From Sorangiineae bacterium MSr12523 (GTDB taxonomy: Bacteria > Myxococcota_A > Polyangia > Polyangiales > Polyangiaceae): a stretch of 64,000 bases of DNA. This document shows, piece after piece, positions 48,811-57,669 of the stretch (its first letter is position 1; each line of letters starts with the position of its first letter). Under the pieces are notes generated by a model. The model saw only the letters and a program-made list of their open reading frames with translations, was not told the DNA's origin and ran no database searches. The position numbers were made by a program, and so were the translations under genes. Location of the stretch: NCBI GenBank assembly GCA_037157775.1, contig CP089982.1, positions 13,337,788 to 13,401,787 on the forward strand, read 5' to 3'.

Positions 48811-49961
48811 GACGTCTGCCGTCCCTTGCGCGTGTATTTTTCCACGTGCGCCTCTTTGCGTTGACCCTGGCCGTTCTCCTTTCCCTCGCCACCGCGCGGC
48901 CTGCGCTCGCAGGGGAGCCCGTGGTCAGCGCCCCTCGGGACGCGCCCCTCGTTCTCCAGCCCAACGTCGTCAAGATTCCGCCCGTTCCCGGGTCGTATTC
49001 GGACAAGGATCTCGGCTGGCTCCACCTCCGCTACGTGCCCAACGCGCGCGAGCGCCTCGAACCGATTCTGCGCGAGGCCGAGGAGATGAAGGCGCAACTG
49101 CGCGACTGGTTCGGCACTCCGGTTCTCGATCAGGTGGAGGTGCGCATCGCCCGCACGACCGACGAGATGGCCGCCCTCGCGCCCGATGGCCTTCCGCCGC
49201 CCGCCTACGCCACCGGCGTCGCCTACGCACCGCTGCACCTGGTGCTGCTTTCCCTCTCCGCGCCGGAGGCCAGTGCGGAGGCGCCGGATCTTCGCGAGGT
49301 CTTTTTCCACGAACTGGTGCACGTCGCGTTGTACGACGCCGTCGCTGGTCGACACGTGCCACGTTGGTTCAACGAGGGCCTGGCGATCCATGTCTCGGGT
49401 GAGAGCCGGTTCCTTCGCCTGCGCACGCTCTGGGAGGCAACCCTTTCGCGCCAGACCATCCCGCTGGCGGATCTCGATGCGGCGTTTCCGCAAGATCGCT
49501 ACGAGGTGAGCATCGCCTACGCCGAGTCGGCGGACTTCGTGCGCTTCCTCCTCCGCGATGCCGATCGCGTGCGATTCGCATCGCTCATCGAGCGCGTGCG
49601 CAACGGCACGGCGTTCGATCGCGCGCTCGCCGATGCCTACGGCACCGATCTGCGCAAACTCGAGTACCAGTGGCGCGAGGAGATCGCCAAGCGCTACACC
49701 TTCCTGCCCGTCCTCACGAGCGGCTCGCTCCTATGGGTCCTCGTCTTCGCCGCGCTGGTCGTCGGCTACATGCGCAAACGCAAGCGCAACAAGGCCATCC
49801 TCGAGCGGTGGGAGCGTGAGGAAGCCGCCCTCGACGCGGCCAAAGCCGCCGCCGCGGCAGCTGCCGTCGCCGCCGAAGCTCCTGCTTCGGAAAAGATCGC
49901 CCCACACCCGCCGGGCCTTCCGCGCATCGAGTACGAAGGCCGCTGGCACACGCTTCACTAG
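48807..49961 (+). CDS. Membrane-anchored gluzincin (peptidase MA-like) metalloprotease
   Basis: 384 residues from the ATG at 48807 (ATGA overlap with the previous gene); longer frame upstream belongs to that gene. Signal peptide ends in ARPALAG. The zinc site is FFHELVHVALYDAVAG (HExxH, about residues 169-173) followed by PRWFNEGLAIHVSGE, where the glutamate of NEGLA is the third metal ligand of gluzincins. A C-terminal helix (GSLLWVLVFAALVVGYM, near residue 310) and a basic, then Ala-rich tail place the peptidase domain on the outside. Substrate unknown; possibly maturation of its coupled exported partner. Confidence 0.87.
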   Translation: MRRLPSLARVFFHVRLFALTLAVLLSLATARPALAGEPVVSAPRDAPLVLQPNVVKIPPVPGSYSDKDLGWLHLRYVPNARERLEPILREAEEMKAQLRDWFGTPVLDQVEVRIARTTDEMAALAPDGLPPPAYATGVAYAPLHLVLLSLSAPEASAEAPDLREVFFHELVHVALYDAVAGRHVPRWFNEGLAIHVSGESRFLRLRTLWEATLSRQTIPLADLDAAFPQDRYEVSIAYAESADFVRFLLRDADRVRFASLIERVRNGTAFDRALADAYGTDLRKLEYQWREEIAKRYTFLPVLTSGSLLWVLVFAALVVGYMRKRKRNKAILERWEREEAALDAAKAAAAAAAVAAEAPASEKIAPHPPGLPRIEYEGRWHTLH

Positions 49962-50707
49962 CAGCCGTACCGATCGCGTAGATCGGGAAGCACGGCGGCG
50001 ATGGCGTCGCGGGATCGATCCCGCAGCGCGCCCACGTCGGCCGCCGTCAGGTGCTCCGTGGCCAGGGGCTCCAGGATCTTTGCGCAGGCATGCCCGCGCG
50101 CGATCCAGGGCGCCGCTTTCGGCCGCAGGCCCTTCGTGCCGGCAACGGCAATGGGAAGCAGCGGCGTCTTGGTGCGAATGGCCAGATCGAACGCGCCATC
50201 GCGGAAGCGCATCTCGTCGTCGTTCCGCGTGCGCGTGCCCTCGGGAAAAATCATGATGGAGATGCCGCCCTCGAGGGCGCGCTCGCATTCGTCCATCATG
50301 GACCGCACGCTGGTGCCGTCGCCGCGACGAAGTGCAATGTCGCCACCGAAGGTCAGTGCCCAGCCGGTGAGCGGCTGCTTGAACAGCTCCTCTTTGGCAA
50401 CCCACCGCATGTCCCACGGCAGCCGGGCGAGGAGAAAAGGGTCCGCCTCGGAGGGATGGTTCGCGACGACCACGTGGGCCTTCCGCTCGATGTCCGGCGG
50501 CGGCTCCCCCTCGATGGTGAAGTTCCACAGCGGCGTGAGCGCGCCCGCCGTGCGTCCGAGGCGCCGCATCCAGCGCCCCGGCGCGCGCTGCGTCACATCA
50601 CCGCGGTGCCGCAGGTGCGAGACGGCCAGGATGGGCAGAAACGCCGTGACGCACGTCACGAACTCCAGGTGGGTGTAAATCCCCAGGGCCGCATCACGGA
50701 TCTTCAT
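49958..50707 (-). CDS. 1-acyl-glycerol-3-phosphate acyltransferase family (PlsC-like)
   Basis: 249 residues from the ATG at 50707; a GTG three codons earlier is possible. The family motifs are clear: VVVANHPSEADPFLLARLP (NHxxxxD, about residue 80), GGDIALRRGD (block II), and MIFPEGTRTR (about residue 155, block III), then PIAVAGTKG. The family transfers acyl chains to lysophosphatidic acid or related lipids at the inner membrane face. A hydrophobic N-terminal helix (VTAFLPILAVSHLRHR) acts as the anchor. Ends 4 bases into the convergent peptidase gene. Confidence 0.9.
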   Translation of the reverse strand: MKIRDAALGIYTHLEFVTCVTAFLPILAVSHLRHRGDVTQRAPGRWMRRLGRTAGALTPLWNFTIEGEPPPDIERKAHVVVANHPSEADPFLLARLPWDMRWVAKEELFKQPLTGWALTFGGDIALRRGDGTSVRSMMDECERALEGGISIMIFPEGTRTRNDDEMRFRDGAFDLAIRTKTPLLPIAVAGTKGLRPKAAPWIARGHACAKILEPLATEHLTAADVGALRDRSRDAIAAVLPDLRDRYGC

Positions 50708-50761
50708 GCGAGGCACGGGGAATTAGCGCGCCGTCGGCGACGTTCGTGTCACGATCCTGCC

Positions 50762-51469
50762 ATGTCTTCGAGCCGCGCGGCCCCGCGTCTCTTCGTGCTG
50801 GCATGCTTGGCATGCGTCATCGTGGCGCTTTTTCGGCAGGGATGGGTGCCCGCCGCGGTGAGCCCCGTGCCCGCACTCGACCTGGACGCGCCCGCGGAAT
50901 GGCTCCTCGATTGGCAGCTCGCCGCGTTGAAGCATGACCGCGTGGCGTGCGAACGCACCGTACGCCAACCCTGGGTGGACGCCACGCCGGTGGCCGATCG
51001 CCCGCTGGAAGCTGGCTGCGGCTGGGAAAACGCCGTTCGCTTCTCCAAGGTGGGCGACGTGAGCATCGCCGTCGACCGCCTCTCGTGCGAGGAGGCCGGC
51101 GCCTTCGCCTTGTGGATCGCGCGCGACGTCCAGCCGCAGGCCGAGTCATTCTTCGGCCGCCGCGTTCGCAGCATCGGCCACATGGGCACGTATGCGTGCC
51201 GCAACGTCGTGGGCACGCGCTTCGGTGGTTTCATGCGCAGCGAGCACGCGTCGACCAACGCCATCGACATTGGCTCCTTCACGCTGGCCGACGGACGCAC
51301 CATCACCGTGGCCAAGCATTGGGGCGGCGACGGCCCCGAGTCACGTTTCCTCCACGCCGTCCACGATGGCGCCTGCCGCTACTTCCGTGTCGTCCTAGGC
51401 CCCGACTACAACGCCGCCCACCGCGATCACTTCCACTTGGATCGCGGCCCATTCCCCGGTTGCCACTGA
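50762..51469 (+). CDS. Extensin-like C-terminal domain protein (exported)
   Basis: 235 residues from the ATG at 50762, with a signal-anchor-like N-terminus (LFVLACLACVIVALF). The C-terminal part carries ALWIARDVQPQAESFFGRRV, YACRNVVGTRFGGFMRSEHASTNAIDIGSFTLADGRTITVAKHWG and DYNAAHRDHFHLDRGPFPGCH, the pattern of the extensin-like family in which H/D/H residues (SEHA..AIDIGSF..DHFHLD) resemble LAS-type metallopeptidases. It is therefore likely a periplasmic peptidoglycan-related peptidase or binding protein. Convergent with the NtrC regulator. Confidence 0.85.
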   Translation: MSSSRAAPRLFVLACLACVIVALFRQGWVPAAVSPVPALDLDAPAEWLLDWQLAALKHDRVACERTVRQPWVDATPVADRPLEAGCGWENAVRFSKVGDVSIAVDRLSCEEAGAFALWIARDVQPQAESFFGRRVRSIGHMGTYACRNVVGTRFGGFMRSEHASTNAIDIGSFTLADGRTITVAKHWGGDGPESRFLHAVHDGACRYFRVVLGPDYNAAHRDHFHLDRGPFPGCH

Positions 51470-51471
51470 GT

Positions 51472-52830
51472 CTAGCCGAGGCCGTGTTCGGCCAGCTTGT
51501 TGTACAGGGTGCGCCGGCTCACGTTGAGCAGGCGCGCAGCCAAAGTGCGGTTGTTCTTCGCCTGCGCGAGCGCGCGGATCAGGGCTTCCTTCTCGGCAGC
51601 CAGGCGGTGCGCATCCAAGGAGGCGCCGTCGGTCTCGAGCTTGGGTGCCGACGAGGATGCACCGGCCGCAGGCAGCTCGCGCTCCACGTCCGCGCGCCGG
51701 ATGGTCATGCCCTCCGTCAGCACGACCAGGCGCTCCATCAGGTTCTGCAGCTGCCGCACGTTGCCCGGCCACGCGTACGCGCGCAGCGCATCGATCGCGG
51801 CGGACTCGAGCTCCATGCCGGCCTTTCCATTGGCCTTGCCCAAGGTCTTCACGAAGTGCCGCGCCAGCGCCTCGATGTCCTCGGCGCGCGCGCGCAGCGG
51901 TGGCACGTGAATGGGCACCACGTTGAGGCGGTAGAACAAGTCCTCGCGGAAGTCGCCCTTGGAGACCATCGCCTCGAGATCGCGATGCGTGGCCGCGACG
52001 AAGCGCACGTCGACCTTGATGGTCTGCGTGCCGCCCACCCGCTCGAACTCGCGCTCTTGCAGCACGCGCAGAAGCTTCACCTGCACCTGCGGCGTGATGT
52101 CGCCGATTTCGTCCAAAAAAAGCGTTCCTCGGTGGGCCAGTTCGACGCGGCCTGGCTTGCGGGCCTGCGCCCCGGTAAATGCACCTTTCTCGTAGCCGAA
52201 AAGCTCGCTCTCGAGCAGCGCATCGGGCAGCGCCGCGCAGTGCACCCGCACGAAGGGCTGCTCCTTGCGTGCGCCCTGCTCGTGAAGGGCGCGGGCGACC
52301 AGCTCTTTGCCGGTTCCCGTCTCGCCTCGAATGAGCACCGTGGCCGTGCCCGACGCCACCTTGCGCACCGTGCCCAACACCTGGTGCATCGCCGGTGAGC
52401 CGCCGACCATCACCGAGCTCTCATCGCGCACCAAGAGCGGCGGCGCGCGCCCGGCCTCGGGCTTCGCATGCGCAAGCGCCTTCTCGACGACGAACAAGAG
52501 CTCCTCCCGCTGGAACGGTTTGAGCAAGAAATCGCGTGCGCCCGCCTTCATGGCCTCCACCGCCAAGGGCACCGAGCCGTGCGCCGTGAGCAGGATGACG
52601 GGCAGCTCGGGGAAGGCGACACCCAGCTTCGCCAGCAGGTCCATGCCGCTCATGCCGGGCATGCGCACATCGGAGATCACCACGTCGAACGCGCTGCTCT
52701 CGAGCACTCCGAGCGCCTCCTCTCCCGAGGTGACGTGGCGCGTCTGAAAGCCTTCGTGCTCCAAGAGTGCGGCGAGCACCTTCCCCACGGCGACGTCGTC
52801 CTCCACGACGAGCACGGATTGGTCCCTCAT
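51472..52830 (-). CDS. NtrC-family sigma-54-dependent response regulator
   Basis: 452 residues from the ATG at 52830. Receiver about 1-118 (VLVVEDDVAVG, acceptor in VVISDVRMPGMSGMDLL, KPF). AAA+ domain about 145-375 with RGETGTGKELVARALH (Walker A), ELFGYEKGAFTGAQARKPGR (GAFTGA loop that contacts sigma-54) and GTLFLDEIGDI (Walker B). C-terminal Fis-type helix-turn-helix ends in LNVSRRTLYNKLAEHGLG. It should activate sigma-54 promoters when phosphorylated by the divergent kinase. The 155-base divergent region holds a long-spaced dyad, a hexamer repeat and a sigma-54-like promoter for the kinase gene, so it probably autoregulates the pair. Confidence 0.96.
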   Translation of the reverse strand: MRDQSVLVVEDDVAVGKVLAALLEHEGFQTRHVTSGEEALGVLESSAFDVVISDVRMPGMSGMDLLAKLGVAFPELPVILLTAHGSVPLAVEAMKAGARDFLLKPFQREELLFVVEKALAHAKPEAGRAPPLLVRDESSVMVGGSPAMHQVLGTVRKVASGTATVLIRGETGTGKELVARALHEQGARKEQPFVRVHCAALPDALLESELFGYEKGAFTGAQARKPGRVELAHRGTLFLDEIGDITPQVQVKLLRVLQEREFERVGGTQTIKVDVRFVAATHRDLEAMVSKGDFREDLFYRLNVVPIHVPPLRARAEDIEALARHFVKTLGKANGKAGMELESAAIDALRAYAWPGNVRQLQNLMERLVVLTEGMTIRRADVERELPAAGASSSAPKLETDGASLDAHRLAAEKEALIRALAQAKNNRTLAARLLNVSRRTLYNKLAEHGLG

Positions 52831-52855
52831 GCCACGAGCATCGGCCGAAGAGCGC

Positions 52856-52899
52856 GAGTGTGCAATCCTCTGCACGCCCCAGCACCTCACTGCACACTC
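52856..52899. promoter_or_regulatory. Upstream activating site dyad of the two-component pair
   Basis: GAGTGTGCA (52856-52864) and TGCACACTC (52891-52899) are perfect 9-base inverted repeats separated by 26 bases, between the divergent regulator and kinase genes and 54-112 bases upstream of the sigma-54-like promoter at 52953. Position and form fit binding sites of an NtrC-type activator. Confidence 0.6.
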
Positions 52900-52902
52900 A
52901 TC

Positions 52903-52942
52903 CCCGTGCCCGTGCCCGTGCCCGTGCCCGTGCCCGTGCCCG
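52903..52942. repeat. CCCGTG hexamer tandem repeat (six copies plus partial)
   Basis: Six perfect tandem CCCGTG units (52903-52938) and a CCCG remainder, located between the activator dyad and the sigma-54-like promoter. A slippage-prone microsatellite of this kind could change the spacing between activator and promoter by six bases per event. Confidence 0.9.
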
Positions 52943-52952
52943 AACAAACCAA

Positions 52953-52968
52953 TGGCCTGCCCATTGCA
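52953..52968 (+). promoter_or_regulatory. Sigma-54-type -24/-12 promoter for the histidine kinase
   Basis: TGGCCTGCCCATTGCA compared with consensus TGGCACGNNNNTTGCA: 10 of the 12 defined positions match, including the essential GG (-24) and GC (-12) at correct spacing. The start of transcription would be near 52980, a few bases before the kinase ATG at 52986. Fits control by the NtrC-type regulator next door. Confidence 0.65.
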
Positions 52969-52985
52969 GCCCGCCGTCCTCACCC

Positions 52986-54500
52986 ATGCCGCCCACCCTC
53001 GACTTTCGCGACGCGACGTTCCTCCTTGCCGCGGTCGGTCACCTGGCCTTGGCCATCCTCTGCGTCTCGCGTGGCGGGATCCGCGGCCGCCGAGGGCCTC
53101 TCGCCTTTCCCCTGGCGTTGCTCGCCTTCGATCTCTTCGGCTGGACATTCGCTGTATTCTGCAATCATCTCGCCCCCAGCGCCGCCTGGCGCGCCTTGGA
53201 CGCGGTGTTCTCGGCGCTCGCCCCGCCGGTGGTCCTGCACGTGGTGCTCGCATTCGTGGGCCGGCTGCGGGTGCGCCGCCTTCTCGTGCGCGCTCTCTAC
53301 GCCGGCTATGCGCTCTTTGCGCTTTCGTCCATCGCAACGACCTCCATCGAGTCGCGTGCCTGGGCGGCGGTGTTTCTCGCAGGCTGGCTGCCCACGTTCG
53401 TGTACGAGGTGTGGCTTCTCGTCCAGCACCTTCGCGCCAGCGGCGATGCCGACGAGAAGGCGCGCACCCGCTTGATGCTCGGTGCCCTGCTCGTGGGCGG
53501 TGCATTTGCCTCCACGGATCTCTGGCACGACGCCGGCGTCCCGCTGCCGCCGCTCGCGCCCATCGGCACCTTGCTTGCGACTGCACTCGTGGCCGTGGTG
53601 GCGCTGCGGTTTCGCCTCTTCGAGCGCAACCTCGGCGCGACCACCTCGCTTTACGCCGTGTCGGTGGCCGCGTGCGCCGTGCTTCTGTACCTGACGCTCT
53701 TTCAAGGCCTGCGCGGAAACTTGCCCGCGATGACCTTCGGCATCACCGTCGTCACCCTGCTTCTCACCGCCTTCGTGCGCGAAGCCACCAGCTCGTTCTC
53801 GAATTACCGCGAACGGGTCGAGCGCCTCGCGGTCATGGGGCGCTTCTCGGCGCAGATGGCCCACGACCTGAAAAACCCGCTGGCGGCGCTGGTCGGGGCG
53901 GTGCAGCTGCTCGAGCTCGACGCAGGCGCCTCCGGGCCGCGTGCCTCGGGCCGCGACTTTCATGCGCTCATCCTCGAGCAAGCGGAACGCATCCGGGCCA
54001 TCGTCGAGAAATACGAGCGGCTCGGCCGGGTGGAGCCCGTGCGGTCGCGGGTGCAGGTGAACGATCTCGTGAAGCGCGTGACCGCCCTGCAGCCGCACGC
54101 CAGCCGCGAGCTGAAGCTCGACCTGGAGCTCGACCTCGATCCGGCGCTGCCCGATTGCGAGCTCGACCCGGATCTGCTCGCCGGCGCCCTCGAGAACCTC
54201 GTGCGCAACGCCGTGGAGGCCATGGACCGTAGCGGCTCCGTCGTCGTTCGGACGCGGGTGGACGCGCACGATGGCGCCCCGGCCTCGTTGATCCTGGCCG
54301 TCGCCGACACGGGCGAGGGCATGGATGCACGGCAGGTCGAGCGCGCGTTCGACGACTTTTATACGACGAAGGCCACCGGAAGCGGACTGGGGCTCCCCTT
54401 CGTCCGCCGCGTCGCGCTCGCGCATGGCGGAGACGCCTCCCTCACGAGTCGGCGCGGAGCGGGCACGACCGTCGAGATTCGTCTGCCGCTGGCGTGCTAA
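52986..54500 (+). CDS. Membrane histidine kinase, partner of NtrC-type regulator
   Basis: 504 residues from the ATG at 52986; longer frame upstream translates the hexamer repeat. The N-terminal about 250 residues contain six to seven hydrophobic helices (for example ATFLLAAVGHLALAILCVS; VSVAACAVLLYLTLF; ITVVTLLLTAFVREA), a 7TM-like membrane sensor. The kinase core follows: H-box MAHDLKNPLAALVGAVQ (NtrB-like HDLKNP), N-box ALENLVRNAVEAMD, G1 VADTGEGMD and G2 GSGLGLPFVRRVA. Together with the divergent regulator it makes a complete sigma-54 two-component system. Stimulus unknown. Confidence 0.94.
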   Translation: MPPTLDFRDATFLLAAVGHLALAILCVSRGGIRGRRGPLAFPLALLAFDLFGWTFAVFCNHLAPSAAWRALDAVFSALAPPVVLHVVLAFVGRLRVRRLLVRALYAGYALFALSSIATTSIESRAWAAVFLAGWLPTFVYEVWLLVQHLRASGDADEKARTRLMLGALLVGGAFASTDLWHDAGVPLPPLAPIGTLLATALVAVVALRFRLFERNLGATTSLYAVSVAACAVLLYLTLFQGLRGNLPAMTFGITVVTLLLTAFVREATSSFSNYRERVERLAVMGRFSAQMAHDLKNPLAALVGAVQLLELDAGASGPRASGRDFHALILEQAERIRAIVEKYERLGRVEPVRSRVQVNDLVKRVTALQPHASRELKLDLELDLDPALPDCELDPDLLAGALENLVRNAVEAMDRSGSVVVRTRVDAHDGAPASLILAVADTGEGMDARQVERAFDDFYTTKATGSGLGLPFVRRVALAHGGDASLTSRRGAGTTVEIRLPLAC

Positions 54501-54549
54501 TTCCAGAGAGGTGCCGCTTTCCGGACCGTTCGACCGCATCCTTGCGCTG

Positions 54550-57519
54550 ATGGCCGTGCTTCGCACGCGCGCGGACGCGGTGCGCGACGGGGTGTACATC
54601 GTTGTCTGTCTGCTCTTCATGGCGGGCATTCCCGGCAGCGCCGTTCGTCCCATCGTCTACGAGCGCGTGGCGCCGCCGGTGCCAGAGACCATCCGCGATC
54701 GCGACGCCGCGCTGGACGTGGACGTGCGCACCAGCGAAGGCGAGCGCTTGCCCCACGCGCGCGTGCGAGCGCTGGCCGTCATCGACGGGCGCGTGCACGC
54801 GGCAGGGGAGGGGATCACCAACGCCGATGGCTTCGTGCACATCGAGCACCTGCCGCGCGCCGAGCACTGGGTGCTCGCCGATGCGCCGGGGCGCGCACGT
54901 GCTGCGACGACGGTGGCGCTGACCCAAGGCGCACGCAGCGTGGTGCTGTCCTTGGAGCCGGAGCATTTCCTGGACGTCGACGTAAAGGACGAGCGCGGGG
55001 GCGGTCTCGCGGGCGTCGAAATCGAAGTCACAGGGCGCGATCCGCTTCCCGTCGGTGCCCGCACCGATCTGGACGGCCACGCGCGCGTGGGCCGCTTGAC
55101 CCGTGGTCCCTACGTCGCCACGGCGCGCCTGCCCGGCCTCGAAGAAGTGACCCAGCGCGGACTGCTCGAGGGCTCGACCGCGCACTTCGTGCTGCGCCGC
55201 CTCGGCGTCATCATCGCGCGCGTGCGCGATGGCGGCGAGCCGGCGCCGGGGGCGCGCGTGCAGATCAGCGGCGCCACGCTTTGGCCCCCGCGCGCAGCCG
55301 AAACCGATGCCAACGGGCAGCTTCGCATCGCGTCGCTCTCGGCGGGCACCTACGCCTTGCGCGCCAACCGCGGGGATCGCGTGAGCGCCATCGAGCTCGA
55401 CGTCGCGGTGAACGGCGGCGACGAGCGCGAGGTCGAGTTGAACCTCGAGCCGGGCATGCAGGTCGCGACCCGGGTCATCGAGGGCGACCAAGAGGGCGCG
55501 AGCGACGCCATCCCCATCGTCGGTGCACGCGTCACCTTGGTCGAGGGCGGGCTCTCACCTTTTCCCATCGAAGGCGTGACCGATCGCGATGGGCAGGCGC
55601 GGCTCGGCCCCATCGCCCGCGGATCGGCGGCCCTTTCCGCGCGGGCCGACGGCTACGTTGCGCGAGGGGGCATTCCGGTGCCCGAGTCCCCGAGCGGCCC
55701 CGTGGTGATCGCGCTTCCGCGCGGCGGCACGGTCATCGGCCGCGTGACCGACACCCGCGGCTTTCCCGTGGACGGCGCCACCATCGTCCTCTTCGGCACC
55801 GACTTTCACGGCGCGCCCATCGACGACGATCCGCGCCGCACCAGCTTTCGCGATGCGCACTTCAGCGCAACGCTCGCCGGGCCGCGCCCGCTCGTTCCGG
55901 CCGGTGAGCTCGGGGTGATGCCCGGCCCCGTGCCGCCGATCCCGCGCGCGACCGATCCCGCCCCCGGCGTGGCCTCCATGTCCGTGAGCGATCCCTCGGG
56001 CAAGCCGCCGGAACCCTGGGTCACACGCGCCGATGGCACCTACCGGGCCACGCCGGCCACGCCGGGCCGCATCCGCGCGCTGGTGCGCCACCCGCAGTAT
56101 GTCGAGGTGACCAGCGATGTCGTCACGCTTGCCTCGGGCGGTGAGGCCCGCATCGATGTCGTGATGCATGCCGGCGGCTCGCTCGAAGGCCATGTCGTCG
56201 ATGCGCGCGGGCACGCCATCGACGGCGCCCGCGTCACCGTGAGCGCCGTTCGCGGCGGGCTCGAACGCGCAACGCGCACCATGGCCGACGGCAGCTTCGC
56301 CTTCGCCTCGCTGCCCGAGTCCATCGGCCTGACCGTCACGCGCGACGACAACCCGGGCTCGCCCAGCGTGAATCTGCCGCTGACCATTCCCGACGGCCAG
56401 AAGCGCGAAATCACCGTCACCATGCCCGATCCGCGCCCGGCGCTCCGCGTCCGCGTGAACGACGATCGCGGTTACGCACTCGATGCCGTGCAGCTCTCCG
56501 CGAGCTCGCTCGACCCGGATGCGCCGTTGCGAAGCACCGCCTACACCGATGCACGCGGCGAGGCGAGCATCCCCGGCGCCCGCGGTGTGGCCATCCGCCT
56601 CGAAGCCCGCGCGCCCGACCGCGCCCCCACCATCGTCACCGTCGACGCCGATGCCGTGGAGCCCGTGATCGTGGCCCTCGGCCGAGCCGAGAGTGCGACC
56701 GGCGAGGTGCGCAGCAGCCGCGGCGATCGCCTGCAGGACGCCGAGATCGTCCTTTACACCGAGATCGGCGCCCGCCGCACGCGCACCGATGCCGAGGGGC
56801 TCTTCACCCTGGGCGAGCTGTCGCCCGGTCCAGCGCGTCTCGTGGTGCGTGCCGCCGGCTATGCGCCCGCCGAGCGGTCCGTTTCCATTGGGAAATCCGG
56901 GGGCAATCGTCCCACCGCGCTTGCCCGCGTGGAGCTCAAGTCCGAAGGCTCCGTCAGCGGCACCGTGGTCGACGCGCAAAATCGACCCGTGCAAGGTGCA
57001 CGCATCGCCCGCGACCAGGTGCCCACGTACCTCGCCGTCGGCGCCACGCCGCGCGGCATGGCGGTGAGCGATGCGCAGGGGCGCTTCCGACTCGGCGAAT
57101 TGGAAGAAGGGGCGGTGACCCTGGAGGCATTCGCGCCCGACGTGGGCCGCGTGCGCCTGGACGGCGTTCGCATCGTGGCCGGGCGCACCACGTCGGGCAT
57201 CGTCCTCGCGTTTCCGCGCGACGGTGAGAAACGCGAGGCCTCCACCGCTAGCCCCGACATGGCCGGCGTCGCCGTCACCTTGGGCACCGACGAGGACGGC
57301 GACATCGTGCTCGCCGCCGTCGCCGAGGGCAGCGCGGCCGAGCGCGCGGGGCTCGCCCCAGGCGACGCGGTCCTCGAGGTCGATGGCGCGGCCGTGCATA
57401 CGATGCCCGAGGCTCGCGCCAAGCTGCAGGGCCCCGCCAACCTCGACGTCATCATCAAGGTGCGTCGCGGCGATGCACCGCTCACGCTCCGCGTCGCACG
57501 GGAACCCGTTCGCCGGTAG
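54550..57519 (+). CDS. Surface/periplasmic protein of carboxypeptidase-regulatory-like repeats with C-terminal PDZ
   Basis: 989 residues from the ATG at 54550; a GTG at 54511 is possible. A signal-anchor (VYIVVCLLFMAGIPGSA) near the start, then about ten repeats of the transthyretin-like carboxypeptidase-regulatory fold, each ending in a G-x-x-x-L-x-x-G-x-x-x-V-x-A pattern: for example DANGQLRIASLSAGTYALRA; DREGQARLGPIARGSAALSA-like; TDAEGLFTLGELSPGPARLVVRA; DAQGRFRLGELEEGAVTLEAFA. The last about 90 residues form a PDZ domain (EGSAAERAGLAPGDAVLEVDGA). Such all-beta spacers with PDZ occur in envelope proteins of myxobacteria. Five hairpins with T tracts follow the stop. Confidence 0.85.
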   Translation: MAVLRTRADAVRDGVYIVVCLLFMAGIPGSAVRPIVYERVAPPVPETIRDRDAALDVDVRTSEGERLPHARVRALAVIDGRVHAAGEGITNADGFVHIEHLPRAEHWVLADAPGRARAATTVALTQGARSVVLSLEPEHFLDVDVKDERGGGLAGVEIEVTGRDPLPVGARTDLDGHARVGRLTRGPYVATARLPGLEEVTQRGLLEGSTAHFVLRRLGVIIARVRDGGEPAPGARVQISGATLWPPRAAETDANGQLRIASLSAGTYALRANRGDRVSAIELDVAVNGGDEREVELNLEPGMQVATRVIEGDQEGASDAIPIVGARVTLVEGGLSPFPIEGVTDRDGQARLGPIARGSAALSARADGYVARGGIPVPESPSGPVVIALPRGGTVIGRVTDTRGFPVDGATIVLFGTDFHGAPIDDDPRRTSFRDAHFSATLAGPRPLVPAGELGVMPGPVPPIPRATDPAPGVASMSVSDPSGKPPEPWVTRADGTYRATPATPGRIRALVRHPQYVEVTSDVVTLASGGEARIDVVMHAGGSLEGHVVDARGHAIDGARVTVSAVRGGLERATRTMADGSFAFASLPESIGLTVTRDDNPGSPSVNLPLTIPDGQKREITVTMPDPRPALRVRVNDDRGYALDAVQLSASSLDPDAPLRSTAYTDARGEASIPGARGVAIRLEARAPDRAPTIVTVDADAVEPVIVALGRAESATGEVRSSRGDRLQDAEIVLYTEIGARRTRTDAEGLFTLGELSPGPARLVVRAAGYAPAERSVSIGKSGGNRPTALARVELKSEGSVSGTVVDAQNRPVQGARIARDQVPTYLAVGATPRGMAVSDAQGRFRLGELEEGAVTLEAFAPDVGRVRLDGVRIVAGRTTSGIVLAFPRDGEKREASTASPDMAGVAVTLGTDEDGDIVLAAVAEGSAAERAGLAPGDAVLEVDGAAVHTMPEARAKLQGPANLDVIIKVRRGDAPLTLRVAREPVRR

Positions 57520-57524
57520 CGCTT

Positions 57525-57662
57525 CTCTCCATGAGGAGATTTTTTTTATGGACTCTCCATGGAGAGATTTTTTTTGATGGATTCTCCATGGGGAAATTTT
57601 TGATGGATTCTCCATCGAGAAATTTCTTTTGATGGACTCTCTCGATGGAGATTTCTCTTTTC
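57525..57662 (+). terminator. Array of five tandem terminator-like hairpins
   Basis: Five imperfect repeats of about 27-28 bases. Each has a short dyad around CTCCAT followed by a T-rich run: TCTCC-ATGA-GGAGA + T8 (57525), CTCTCCATGGAGAG + A + T8 (57553), TTCTCC-AT-GGGGAA + A + T5 (57582), TTCTC-CATC-GAGAA + ATTTCTTTT (57608), and TCTC-TCGATG-GAGA + TTTCTCTTTT (57638). Reading in the + direction, each resembles an intrinsic terminator for the repeat-protein gene that ends at 57519. The T tracts face one way only, and a convergent gene ends at 57670. Confidence 0.75.
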
Positions 57663-57669
57663 TGGTGGC

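Noticed and set aside
52830-53586. Frame giving a His-Gly repeat peptide upstream of the NtrC-type regulator
   Set aside because: The HGHGHG stretch is only a translation of the CCCGTG microsatellite; the regulator starts naturally at 52830 with its receiver domain.
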